Source of the DNA: Thermoproteota archaeon
Lineage (GTDB): Archaea > Korarchaeota > Korarchaeia > Korarchaeales > Korarchaeaceae
NCBI GenBank assembly: GCA_026986575.1
Contig: JALSOH010000006.1
Span: 372,001 to 436,000 of the forward strand
DNA: 64,000 nt
Direction of reading: 5' to 3'
The first letter of the stretch is position 1. Each line of letters opens with the position of its first letter. Below the pieces are notes generated by a model, which was not told the origin of the DNA, did not search any database, and was given only the letters and a program-made list of their open reading frames with translations. The translations under genes and the position numbers were made by a program. Of the stretch, positions 40,890 to 49,624 are shown piece by piece.

Positions 40890-42779
40890 TCAACCCCGCT
40901 TGGTACTGAGCAGGGAGCGCAAGAAGTCGAAGGGCCTGTAGGCCCGCCTCACCATCTCCACATACCTCTGCGCATCATATCCCCCTCTTCCCATCTCCAC
41001 CGGATAGGGAAAGGTCGCCTCAATGTACCTAATCGATCCACCGCTCGCATTGATCAAGGAGGCTGCTCTCCAGTGGCTGATCTCCCTACTATAGGGAGGA
41101 TCAATCCTCTTCTCCATTACTAGGAGCTCTTCAGGCACCTTGTAACGTATCAGGGAGTTCTCAGTATCTTCAAACATCCTTTGAACCTTCATAAGAGCCG
41201 ATAGTAGGGTACTGGGATCTCCTGCCTCTCCTAACAGGTCAAGCGATCTCTCCACGAGGTGCCTGAGCAGAGGAGGCATGTCCCTCCTGACGATCCCCTT
41301 GGCCTTTATGCCACCCTCCACCAACCTCCCCAAGTATCTAGAGGGCACCCCCAACTCACCTCCCTCCTCCGGCGGGAAGAACACCAGCCAGCTGTAAACA
41401 GAATCGACCCTTATCTTGTATCCCAGCTCGTTCTCTATCTCCTCAGCTAGAGAATGGGGATCGGGGGTCCTCACGAAGAGGGAATCCACCAGGAAGTGGA
41501 TCACCTCACCCCTCCTAGATGCCACTTCCATAGCTCTGAATGCGAGATGCCTCGCCATGGCGGTGACGCTCTCATATGATTCTATGCTACCGAACCTCGC
41601 GTTTCTATACCCTAGATATCCGAAGCAGGCCACCAATACCCATTTTATCGCTTCTAACCTGTCAGAATCGCCCATTGACTTGTATAACCTCTTCCTTCTC
41701 ACTAGTTCGCTTACTGCCTCCGATACCAATCCTCTCCTCTCCCTGCATATCCTGTGGCCCACCCCAGGGATCTCGAACCAGTCAGAGCATGAGGGATCGT
41801 TTACTGTCTCCGGGCTTATGTTCTCCTGACTTATTATTGATGGGAAGAAGGAGTCGAAGTCCAGCTGGGCTACGCCCCAGTAGATCCCCGCTTTGGGAGT
41901 GAGAATGAGGCCTCCCCTATCTGCTCTCACCAGCTCCCCGATGCTCTTCCATCCCTCTACCCTCACGGCCACGTTCGGTACCAAGTATTTCCTCTCCATG
42001 GCCTTGAAGGCTTCCACGCTGGTAAGCACCTTCCCTATCGTGTAGCCGGACGCCAGCCTGATCGGAGCATGAGAGAGGGAGCTCCACTCCATGAGTCCCC
42101 TCACGGTAACGCCCAGCGGTAAGGAGTCTACTAGCACGCCTCTCTTCAAGGCAGATCTGACTCCGGGAATCGAGAGGGCTAGCTTCCTCCACTTAGAGCC
42201 CTCCAGAACAATCACATGAGGCGAGTAAGATTCGACGATATCACCCGCCTCTCTCGGGCCCAGCGTGATGAGATCACCGTTAAGGGAGACCTCCACCTCC
42301 CTGACATACCTCCAAGAGGGAACGTTGGGAGGGCCGGCCCATCCCCTGAAACCCATCCTCACGTACTTGGGCTCGGGTATATCTCCACCGCACGAGGAGG
42401 GGATGAGGCCAGATCTCCACAGGACCTGCTGAAGCTGAGGTGGAAAGGTGTTCCACAGCTCCACCTTGTCGCGAAGAGCCCTAAAAACGCGCCTGTAGAG
42501 GCTTGGCTCTACTTCGATGACGGCCACATGGAGCGAGCTCCTGTAAAGTGGGGGTTTGATCCATTCCTCCACCCTCATGTCTAGATCATGGGCATCAACG
42601 AACTCCTCCAGCCACCTCTCATAAGAGGCGTATATCTCTAACGAGATCCTCCTCCTTTCAATCCTACGCCCATCCCCGTTGACGAAGAGGAGCTCCAATT
42701 CGTCACCTAACTTGGCGTCCAGCAGCCACTCGCACACATTCCGCAGTCGGCAGTCATAATTCAAAGGGAACGTTTTCAC
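40890..42779 (-). CDS. Divergent family B DNA polymerase
   Basis: A 629-residue protein with the polymerase part of family B. Motif A is QLDFDSFFPSIISQENISPE (about 305-324, catalytic Asp 307 present). A VGHRICRERRGLVSE..RRKRLYK region follows. Motif B is weakened (IKWVLVACFGYLGY, without the usual Asn), and motif C is IHFLVDSLFV where the first Asp of DTD is Leu but the second, catalytic one (Asp 432) is kept. The N-terminal 300 residues are short and lack an obvious exonuclease I motif. It is shorter than replicative PolB (about 780 or more residues). This resembles archaeal PolB2-type paralogues with altered motifs; activity is uncertain. Confidence 0.8.
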   Translation of the reverse strand: MKTFPLNYDCRLRNVCEWLLDAKLGDELELLFVNGDGRRIERRRISLEIYASYERWLEEFVDAHDLDMRVEEWIKPPLYRSSLHVAVIEVEPSLYRRVFRALRDKVELWNTFPPQLQQVLWRSGLIPSSCGGDIPEPKYVRMGFRGWAGPPNVPSWRYVREVEVSLNGDLITLGPREAGDIVESYSPHVIVLEGSKWRKLALSIPGVRSALKRGVLVDSLPLGVTVRGLMEWSSLSHAPIRLASGYTIGKVLTSVEAFKAMERKYLVPNVAVRVEGWKSIGELVRADRGGLILTPKAGIYWGVAQLDFDSFFPSIISQENISPETVNDPSCSDWFEIPGVGHRICRERRGLVSEAVSELVRRKRLYKSMGDSDRLEAIKWVLVACFGYLGYRNARFGSIESYESVTAMARHLAFRAMEVASRRGEVIHFLVDSLFVRTPDPHSLAEEIENELGYKIRVDSVYSWLVFFPPEEGGELGVPSRYLGRLVEGGIKAKGIVRRDMPPLLRHLVERSLDLLGEAGDPSTLLSALMKVQRMFEDTENSLIRYKVPEELLVMEKRIDPPYSREISHWRAASLINASGGSIRYIEATFPYPVEMGRGGYDAQRYVEMVRRAYRPFDFLRSLLSTKRG

Positions 42780-42848
42780 ACATATCGGGAAAGTTTTGTA
42801 GCTCCTAACAACGTTAATAAGGCCTCGCCGATCATCTCAATTGGAGGC

Positions 42849-44327
42849 ATGCATTGGAGGAGGGCTGCAGAGATCATAGCCATGGAAGCAGCCTACAGAT
42901 CAGCCAGAAAGCATGGAAAGGGTAGGGAGTTCATCAGGATAACAGGGAGGAGCGCCCTGAGGTATAACATCCTCCTAGCCGTCATGTTCTCCCTACTATC
43001 TTCTTCCCTCGGACTGGGAGCACTCCTCGGGAGGGAGGTATCATATCTCCTCCTCTCCATGCTCTTTATGATGGATGTGGTCATGGGAATCCTCACAATG
43101 GCCCTGAACCTTCAGATGCTCATCTCTGACAGGCTGCTGGATCCCCTCAAGCAGCTCCCCATAGATGAAGGGGGAGTCAGGAGCATCTTGCTCTGGATAG
43201 GCTTATACTGGGGAGGCGCCGCTCTTCCCTTTCTCCTCATGCCGGCTGGTCTGATATCCTCCCTCATATTGAGGGACCTGTCCACACTGCTAGCAAGCGT
43301 GCTGATGTCATTCTCGTCGCTCAACCTTTCCCTTGGACTGGGGTACCTAGCCGGGTCGTACAGCGCTAACTACACGAAGAGCGGGAAGGGGCTATTGAGA
43401 TCGACCCTCGCTTGGCTGTCTCTATTGAGTTTAGGATTCGCTATAGGTCCCGTCGCGTCATGGTTCCTGAGCTCCATCGAGACAGGAGCCCGCATACCTG
43501 AATGGATGGTCCCCTTGAGCTTCTGCTACCTCACCTCACCACGCGCCCTCATCTCATCCTCGGCGCTCCTCTTCCTGTCAGTGGCTATCATGACCCTCGG
43601 CTCCAAGAGGTTCTGGAGGAAGATATCGGTCGGGGAGGTCTCGGCACCCCCGCGTCCCCCGAAGTGGAGCCTGACCAGTGGACTGTGGGCGGCTCTGCTC
43701 AGGGAGATGAGAATAGTCCTCAGGACCCCGAGAGTCCTAGCCTCCCTGATAATATATTCCTTGGTCTTCCCGGTATCCCTCATATCACCCCAGAAGACCT
43801 TCCTAGGCGGCTTCCTAGGTCCGAACTATACATCTCTGTTTATGCTCTCGGTTGGGGGGCTTGGGGGATTCTCAGTGGTCTACCTCTATATATCCGAGTC
43901 CTCTGGGGCCAAGGCCCTGTACCTGCTTCCCCTGACCAGATCTAGAGTGGCAGCCATCAAGACACTCGCCTTCCTCCTCCTCAACCTGCCGCTCCTCTTA
44001 GCAGTCGCGCTCGTTCTGTGGATCGCGTCCGGGTGGAAGGGGATCTCCAACGCCCTAATATACGTGGCCTCCTTTTCGGGATCCTCCCTGCTTAACTCCT
44101 CCGTCTACGCGGTGATGCTCCCTGATGCCCCGTCCCACTGGACCTCCGAGACCTTCGGAAGGAACCTGATAGCTGCGATCTTCAGCGTGGAATCGGGTTT
44201 CTACTTCTTCCTAGGTCTAGCTCCCCTCTTGCTAGGCTTAAGAGAGGGAAGCATCGTGCTGGGAACATTGGCAGCTGTCTGGCTCGCTGATGCCATCCTG
44301 CTAATGATGGGCAGGAGGATCCTATAG
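42849..44327 (+). CDS. Polytopic membrane protein resembling ABC-2 type permeases
   Basis: A 492-residue membrane protein with about twelve hydrophobic segments in two halves separated by a cytoplasmic loop (KRFWRKISVGEVSAPPRPPKW). It appears paralogous to the island protein at 30887-32257. No ATPase gene is adjacent. It is divergent from the PolB-like gene. Role unknown, possibly export. Confidence 0.65.
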   Translation: MHWRRAAEIIAMEAAYRSARKHGKGREFIRITGRSALRYNILLAVMFSLLSSSLGLGALLGREVSYLLLSMLFMMDVVMGILTMALNLQMLISDRLLDPLKQLPIDEGGVRSILLWIGLYWGGAALPFLLMPAGLISSLILRDLSTLLASVLMSFSSLNLSLGLGYLAGSYSANYTKSGKGLLRSTLAWLSLLSLGFAIGPVASWFLSSIETGARIPEWMVPLSFCYLTSPRALISSSALLFLSVAIMTLGSKRFWRKISVGEVSAPPRPPKWSLTSGLWAALLREMRIVLRTPRVLASLIIYSLVFPVSLISPQKTFLGGFLGPNYTSLFMLSVGGLGGFSVVYLYISESSGAKALYLLPLTRSRVAAIKTLAFLLLNLPLLLAVALVLWIASGWKGISNALIYVASFSGSSLLNSSVYAVMLPDAPSHWTSETFGRNLIAAIFSVESGFYFFLGLAPLLLGLREGSIVLGTLAAVWLADAILLMMGRRIL

Positions 44328-44384
44328 TGAAAGTTTCCTAGGTGCCGAGATTAATTCCGCAGATGTGCACTGTTTCAACTCACG

Positions 44385-45023
44385 GTGAGCCCTCAATGCG
44401 TGGACCACCTGTCTACTGGCATACCAGATCTAGACGAGTTGCTAGGCGGTGGCGTGGAGAGGAACTCATTCACGGAGTTCTATTCCTCCAGCTTCAACGT
44501 TCTCAGGCTGCTCTACCACAGGCTCATCCTCTCCTTGGTGGGTAGTGGAGTGATCTCGGTTCATGTCCAAGAATTCTCCGGATTGGATCCCTACCTACTC
44601 AGATCCATAGCTAAGAGGCTGGGAGTCGACTGGAATCTGGTGGAGAAGAACTTCAGGATAGCTAGGGGCTTCAAGGTCGAGGATGTGATGGCCTTAGTTG
44701 ACACGGTCGCTCACCTGAGCGTCCCCGTGGTGCTGATATTCGATCCCTTCCTCCACGGAGGGGGTCCAGATCTCAGCTGGAAGATCAGGGATCTAATCAA
44801 GGGGACTACCGTGGTGTCTATCAACAGGGGCTCAACCCACCCTAGGGGAGGGAGGTACCATTCTCACACGGTCCACGCTCTGATCAGAATGAGTCCGTTG
44901 GGAGAGATCGTGAGGGTCGAGCTGGTGAAGCATCCCTCTCTTCCCAGTTCCACGACCTACATCACGATGAGGGAGCTGATGGGAGAATGGGGAGGTCAGC
45001 GCCCACTCTTAGAATGGCTGTGA
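44385..45023 (+). CDS. RadA/KaiC-like protein lacking the Walker A motif
   Basis: A 212-residue RecA-fold protein, GTG start at 44385. The beginning (LSTGIPDLDELLGGGVERNSFTEFYS) aligns with the RadA/RadB/KaiC core, but where the P-loop should be (GEPGTGKT in the neighbour at 45798) it reads FTEFYSSSFN, so ATP binding is probably lost. A Walker-B-like strand (VPVVLIFDPFLHGG) and a later HSHTVHALIRM remain. It may be a non-ATPase RecA paralogue acting as a mediator with the active recombinase. Confidence 0.7.
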   Translation: MSPQCVDHLSTGIPDLDELLGGGVERNSFTEFYSSSFNVLRLLYHRLILSLVGSGVISVHVQEFSGLDPYLLRSIAKRLGVDWNLVEKNFRIARGFKVEDVMALVDTVAHLSVPVVLIFDPFLHGGGPDLSWKIRDLIKGTTVVSINRGSTHPRGGRYHSHTVHALIRMSPLGEIVRVELVKHPSLPSSTTYITMRELMGEWGGQRPLLEWL

Positions 45024-45235
45024 GATGTGAGCTGGAGAGGTTGAGGCGGATCTCCAAAGTGGAGAGGGATCCCGAAATTAGAAGGTCCTTGGAAGAGGTT
45101 CTCAGGGTTGGTGAGAAACTTCTGGACGCTTACTCGGTCGAACCACCCACTGATGCGATGGAGGTAGTGCTGTTAAGTGCCATAGTGGAACTCTTCTCTA
45201 GGTGTCGCGACCTATCGGTCAATGGAACAAATTAG
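45014..45235 (+). CDS. Small helical protein coupled to the RadA-like gene
   Basis: 73 residues from the ATG at 45014, which overlaps the end of the RadA-like gene by 10 bases. Two to three charged amphipathic helices (CELERLRRISKVERDPEIRR, EVLRVGEKLLDAYSV). Not recognised. Tight overlap suggests a partner protein. Confidence 0.55.
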   Translation: MAVRCELERLRRISKVERDPEIRRSLEEVLRVGEKLLDAYSVEPPTDAMEVVLLSAIVELFSRCRDLSVNGTN

Positions 45236-45295
45236 AACAATAAAATAAATTTATCTTACTTTTAAGTCACGAGACCCGGAAAGTAGGGTAGAGCG

Positions 45296-45391
45296 ATGAG
45301 CGGTGCTGAGGCAGCTGCCATCGTTCTCATAGTCATAGCAGCCCCGATCTTATTACATAATTTAACTTATGATTATTTACTCTCGAGGTGA
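45296..45391 (+). CDS. Small membrane protein, 31 residues
   Basis: An ORF of 31 codons starting ATG at 45296, with a TATA-like TTTTAAG about 30 bases upstream: one hydrophobic helix (AAAIVLIVIAAPILLHNL) and a short polar tail. Short single-helix proteins are often missed. Translation is plausible but unproven. The gap 45236-45797 holds this ORF and the one at 45522. Confidence 0.35.
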   Translation: MSGAEAAAIVLIVIAAPILLHNLTYDYLLSR

Positions 45392-45521
45392 GAACAGAGG
45401 CCAGCAACATCTTTCTCGCAGTCCTTCACACCTAGGCTTAAGCCAAACCGAAGCAAAAACTGGGCCTAAACAGAAGCCAGCCCCCGACCATGTCACCGCA
45501 GAGGACCCTTAGAGGAGTGAG

Positions 45522-45677
45522 ATGGAGATCTGGTACGATAAGGCGACTGGCGAGTGCGTCAAAGCGGCTTTATACATTCCCGGGGTTGGAAGGATACAGG
45601 TCTTGGATATCCAAGCATGGACTGCTCGTCAAGTGGACCTCTTAAGAGTAGAAGGGGTTCTTGTGGCCTACGTGTGA
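45522..45677 (+). CDS. Small ORF of 51 codons with a strong ribosome-binding site
   Basis: The ATG at 45522 follows GAGGAGTGAG and opens 51 codons (MEIWYDKATGECVKAALYIP at the start, ending VLVAYV), with a beta-rich, protein-like composition. An overlapping ORF from 45490 in another frame has the same length but a basic, unlikely sequence. No family recognised. Confidence 0.45.
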   Translation: MEIWYDKATGECVKAALYIPGVGRIQVLDIQAWTARQVDLLRVEGVLVAYV

Positions 45678-45797
45678 TCTTAAGACGTAAAGACGTATTC
45701 AAATACAGGTAGCCTCTAGCGGGACCTAGCTGGCTGAGCCCCTCCTGGAACTAAGAGTTCCCACGAGCGACTCTCATGAATCGTTAAAGATCGTTGG

Positions 45798-48269
45798 ATG
45801 GGGGAATCCAAACGACCGGACCGGAAAGGAAAAAAGGCCTCCATGTATAAACTCAAGGATGGACACATAGAGAGGCTCTCAACTGGAGTCAAGGAGCTAG
45901 ATAGAATACTTGGAGGTGGAATACCGAGGGGCTTCCTCGTGGCAGTCGCGGGAGAGCCAGGGACTGGGAAGACGGTACTTTGCATTCGCTTCTCATGGCA
46001 GGGTATCTTGGACGGTGATAAGGTGATCTACGTGACCACAGAGGAGTCTAGGGAATCAGTAATAAGGCAAGCTGAGACCTTGGGCATGAGGCTGGGCGAT
46101 GCGGTGACAAGAGGGAAGGCAATAGTAATTGACGCTCTCTTGGGGAGCGACAGATGGAGCCTCAGGTCCTTGAACCCCGAGGACATGGTGGAGAAGGTAG
46201 TGGAGGCGAAGAGGGAACTCGGCTATGGGAGGGCGCGACTGGTCATAGACAGCATGAGCGCCTTCTGGCTCGATAAGCCAGCAATGGCCCGCAAGTACTC
46301 CTACTACCTGAAGAAGGTGCTCCATAAGTGGGATTTCACTATTCTGGCCACTACTCAATACGCTATTACGACCTCTATCACCGGTAACCAGCTCGTCGCC
46401 GTGAAGGGAGAGAAGGAAGTGGAAGTGCTACCCATTAGGGAGCTCAGAGAAAAATTCGGGAACTCTTCCTCCAATTTAACATGCCTTTCCTTGAGGAGCG
46501 ACTTGGAGGCTGGGTGGTCTAGGATACTAGCAATAAGCGAGCACGAATCTAGGGAGCCCATCTATAAGATCAGGCTCGAGGGCGGCAGGTCGATTGAGGT
46601 AACGGGAGATCACAGCATATACGTTTGGCGAAACGGAATCGAGGTGATACCCGCTAGGGAGATCAGGGTGGGTGATTTCCTGATATCCCTACGGAGGTTC
46701 GCTGTTCCGGGAATCGGGAAGGCAAAGATAGATGTCGTCTCCTCCTTGATGGATTCCGGCCTGGATCCCTCTCTCATATACCTCAGGGGAGTTGACGACA
46801 TATCCCTGAATGATCCGAGGGTACTGAATGTGATCAGGGCTAAGAAAAGCGGTCACGATACCCTTAGGTACTACTGGCGCGGGCAGAAGGTTCTACCTCT
46901 GGAGGTCCTCCTCTCGGCCGGAGTCACCGGGTTCAGCGCGAGCAAGGTATCGATCGCGTTTAGGAGTGAGAGAGGAAGGGTAATAGTCATGAAGAAGGGA
47001 GTGAAATCTAGTATACAGGTGGACGGAAGGCTGGGGAGGCTTTTAGGGTACTACGTCGCTGAGGGCCATCTGAAGGATAACAAGACAGTCCTGACATTCG
47101 GAAGTCACGAAGTAAGTTACGCAAGGGATGCCGCAGATCTGTTCAAGGAGGTCTTTGGTGTGGACGCCAAGGTAAGAAGCGTGGGATCCAAACTGGTGGT
47201 TGAGGTCGATAGTGCGGTGGTGAGAATGGTCCTAGAGGATATCCTTGGAGTCAAGACAGGAGCTCACGCGAAGGAAGTTCCTCCCTTCATATTCCTAGCT
47301 CCTCGCGATGTAAAGATGAATTTCTTGATAGGGCTGTACAGGGGAGACGGTCACTTGAGGAGGAGTGGGCGGGACTTGACCCTGACGACGGCTAGTGAGA
47401 GGCTCTTAAACGGAGTCATCTTGCTCTTGCTCGAGCAGGGGATCGTTCCACACATATCTAGGAGGGGAAACGCGTATAACCTAGTTATATCCTACGCGGG
47501 CGGCTTGAAGAGGCTCAAGGAGGTCGTTGAGGCCATCCGTCCTGATGTCAGGATGAGGGACGGTCTAACTAGCTCGGCTCTCGAGGGTATACCTAGGGAA
47601 TTACTCGTCGAGATCCTCTCCTCACTGGGTACCCCAAGGAGCGGGACTTACACAAACCTGAACAAGGTGAGGGTCTCCTATTGGAGAGCTAAGAAGTCGC
47701 TGAACTCCGGTCCTGTGAAGAGGTTCTTGGAATTCGTCGATGGTAAAGGAAGCTCCAAGATCAGGAAGGAACTTCGGAGGAAGGGGCTGATCAATGCAAA
47801 TGAGGAGCTCACTGAAAAGGGCCTCAAACTTATGGAGAAGGTAGAAATCGCTAAATCTCTGATGGATTCAGATGTTATGTTCTTGAGGGTCAAGGAGATC
47901 GAAGTGTTGGAGGGACGCCATCCAGTTTACGATGTGGCGGTGGAGGGAGAGCAGAACTTCTTCGCTGGCTTGGGCTGGATACTCTGCCACAATTCAGAGG
48001 CGTTTGGCTTCGGTTTAGAGCATATAGCCGATGGGATCATCAGGTTCAGGAGAGTAGTTAGGGGAGGGAGGCTGAAGAGGTTCCTCTTGGTGGAGAAGAT
48101 GAGACAGACCCCCCATGACCTGAGGATGTATGAAGTGGTGATAGAGCCTAGCAGGGGGATGAGGCTCGTGGGACCCGTGGGTCTGAGAGCTGAAGATTTC
48201 GCACTGCCCCAGAGCGTCACCAAGAGGATACTCGAAGCTAAGAAGAGGTCGGAGGAGGAGCTCTCGTGA
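45798..48269 (+). CDS. KaiC/GvpD-like RecA-superfamily ATPase interrupted by an intein
   Basis: 823 codons. The extein is a single-domain KaiC-type ATPase of about 283 residues: LSTGVKELDRILGGGIPRG, Walker A AGEPGTGKTVL, Walker B RLVIDSMSAFW, then TILATTQYAITT directly continued after the intein by SEAFGFGLEHIADGIIRF, the typical KaiC continuation. Residues 193-732 are the intein. KaiC-like archaeal ATPases act in signalling or motility control; the role here is unknown. Start at 45798; an ATG at 45843 is an alternative. Confidence 0.9.
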   Translation: MGESKRPDRKGKKASMYKLKDGHIERLSTGVKELDRILGGGIPRGFLVAVAGEPGTGKTVLCIRFSWQGILDGDKVIYVTTEESRESVIRQAETLGMRLGDAVTRGKAIVIDALLGSDRWSLRSLNPEDMVEKVVEAKRELGYGRARLVIDSMSAFWLDKPAMARKYSYYLKKVLHKWDFTILATTQYAITTSITGNQLVAVKGEKEVEVLPIRELREKFGNSSSNLTCLSLRSDLEAGWSRILAISEHESREPIYKIRLEGGRSIEVTGDHSIYVWRNGIEVIPAREIRVGDFLISLRRFAVPGIGKAKIDVVSSLMDSGLDPSLIYLRGVDDISLNDPRVLNVIRAKKSGHDTLRYYWRGQKVLPLEVLLSAGVTGFSASKVSIAFRSERGRVIVMKKGVKSSIQVDGRLGRLLGYYVAEGHLKDNKTVLTFGSHEVSYARDAADLFKEVFGVDAKVRSVGSKLVVEVDSAVVRMVLEDILGVKTGAHAKEVPPFIFLAPRDVKMNFLIGLYRGDGHLRRSGRDLTLTTASERLLNGVILLLLEQGIVPHISRRGNAYNLVISYAGGLKRLKEVVEAIRPDVRMRDGLTSSALEGIPRELLVEILSSLGTPRSGTYTNLNKVRVSYWRAKKSLNSGPVKRFLEFVDGKGSSKIRKELRRKGLINANEELTEKGLKLMEKVEIAKSLMDSDVMFLRVKEIEVLEGRHPVYDVAVEGEQNFFAGLGWILCHNSEAFGFGLEHIADGIIRFRRVVRGGRLKRFLLVEKMRQTPHDLRMYEVVIEPSRGMRLVGPVGLRAEDFALPQSVTKRILEAKKRSEEELS
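46374..47993 (+). mobile_element. Intein with LAGLIDADG homing endonuclease
   Basis: 540 residues (193-732 of the precursor). It begins with Ser and ends ILCHN followed by Ser, the His-Asn/Ser pattern of the C-terminal splice junction. The splicing block B is EVTGDHSIYV (Thr-x-x-His, 269-272). The homing-endonuclease motifs are LLGYYVAEG (about 415-423) and LIGLYRGDG (about 510-518), spaced about 95 residues apart as in two-motif LAGLIDADG enzymes. Block F/G is HPVYDVAVEGEQNFFAG. The insertion lies in the conserved TTQYAITT/SEAFG core of the ATPase, a typical hot spot. All visible splicing residues are intact. Confidence 0.93.
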
Positions 48270-48313
48270 ATCTGGGGGGTGACCGTTTTTTATCGCATCA
48301 CACCACCCTGTAA

Positions 48314-49192
48314 GTGGTGCTTCAGGTGCCGGACCTCTCCAAATACTTAGACGATCACGACGCACAGCTCGTCAGGGAGCACTACTCCAGACCTGACGTT
48401 AAAAGCGAGGTCGTGAGGTTCTCCAGAGGTCGCTGGCTGGCCTTGGCTGGCGAGAGATGGATAAGACACTTCGGTAGGGCGCCTCTCACCATAGACTCCC
48501 TGAAGCTGCCGGGCACCCTGCTGGCCACCGGAACTAGGTCCATCTATGCAACCACATCCGTTTATAGGAGACTCAAATCCCGTGAGGATCCCTACGACGA
48601 CTCCAACGTTGTGGCAGTCACACCTTACCTAGACATCGACAATGAACTAGAGGCCTGGAGGGCGACGATAGAAGCGGCGAGGGCAATAACTGACGAGCTG
48701 GAGAGACTCGGCGTGATCAAGTCGGTCTACATCCTGTGGTCGGGGAACGGAGCTCATGTTAGGGTGCATGAACATGCCCTCTCTAAAGAGTTCAGGGATC
48801 TGGACCACGCTTGGGCTCTCGCCGAGTACCTCAGGATCAGGGTTGAGGTGAGAGTGGCCGAGATAAGGGCGAGACGCGAGGTCCTCGAGATGAAGGTCGA
48901 GAACCAGATCAAACCCCGATCCCTCTTCACGGTCCCGCTTAGTCTGCATCGAGGAATAGATCGAGTTGCGGTCTGCTTCAAGCCTGAAAGCCTAGATGAC
49001 TTCGATCCATCTTGGACCTCACCGAACGATTTCAGGCACGACCTCTCTTGGGATGACCACGAGGTTGGGGAGGCGGATGAGGCCTCCAAAGTCGCTATGG
49101 AAGTAGTGGGCGGATATCCAATAAGGAGGAGCTGGAAGAGGAAGGAACCCCCAGTGGATGAGATGGTGAGGAGGTGGAATGACCTTGACTGA
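48314..49192 (+). CDS. Archaeo-eukaryotic primase small-subunit-like protein (PriS-like)
   Basis: A 292-residue protein, GTG start. It has PriS-superfamily features: VVAVTPYLDIDNELE, where DID would be the catalytic acidic pair, and VYILWSGNGAHVRVHEHALS, the conserved strand-His-turn region. Replicative PriS is larger and usually linked to priL, so this appears to be a PriS-like paralogue of the archaeal AEP group. It overlaps the metalloprotease gene by 14 bases. Confidence 0.75.
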   Translation: MVLQVPDLSKYLDDHDAQLVREHYSRPDVKSEVVRFSRGRWLALAGERWIRHFGRAPLTIDSLKLPGTLLATGTRSIYATTSVYRRLKSREDPYDDSNVVAVTPYLDIDNELEAWRATIEAARAITDELERLGVIKSVYILWSGNGAHVRVHEHALSKEFRDLDHAWALAEYLRIRVEVRVAEIRARREVLEMKVENQIKPRSLFTVPLSLHRGIDRVAVCFKPESLDDFDPSWTSPNDFRHDLSWDDHEVGEADEASKVAMEVVGGYPIRRSWKRKEPPVDEMVRRWNDLD

Positions 49193-49565
49193 CAGGGAAA
49201 AAGCCATCGTCGTATCTCTGATACTTCAAGGAAGGGTGGAAGAAGCTTTGGAACTCGTATGCTCCGCCTACGGGAAGGTGCCTCCCAAGGTGAAGGTCGG
49301 CAGGGTGAAGGGACACGACAAGGCCCTGGCAGTATATGATGCTAAGAGGGAAACGATCTTCGTTTCTAGAGGAGATCTACTCAGGAATCCCTTCATAATC
49401 CTGCATGAGACCTATCATCACATCAGGATGTTCGCTGGAAGGCATAGGGGTACGGAAAAGCACGCTGACAGATTCGCCCAGTCGTTCTTAGAAGCCTACT
49501 GCCATGTGGTTGGGAGCGAGATGGGATACCAACCTCCTTGGTGCCGGGCCTTGGGATCTACTTGA
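49179..49565 (+). CDS. Small zinc metalloprotease-like protein
   Basis: A 128-residue protein with HETYHHIRMFAGRHRGTEKHADRFAQSFL, i.e. an HExxH site with a further downstream His/Asp typical of minimal gluzincin/SprT-like peptidases. No signal peptide, so it is intracellular. Overlap with the PriS-like gene hints at a DNA-related role such as protein-adduct clearance (inference). Confidence 0.68.
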   Translation: MTLTDREKAIVVSLILQGRVEEALELVCSAYGKVPPKVKVGRVKGHDKALAVYDAKRETIFVSRGDLLRNPFIILHETYHHIRMFAGRHRGTEKHADRFAQSFLEAYCHVVGSEMGYQPPWCRALGST

Positions 49566-49624
49566 GGTGTAAAGTCGTAAACCGATAGTCGTATCATCTT
49601 TTTCTCCTCGAGAGGTAGGAACCA

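Noticed and set aside
45490-45645. Overlapping 51-codon ORF in another frame before the small ORF at 45522
   Set aside because: No good ribosome-binding site and a strongly basic, low-quality composition; the ORF at 45522 is better supported.
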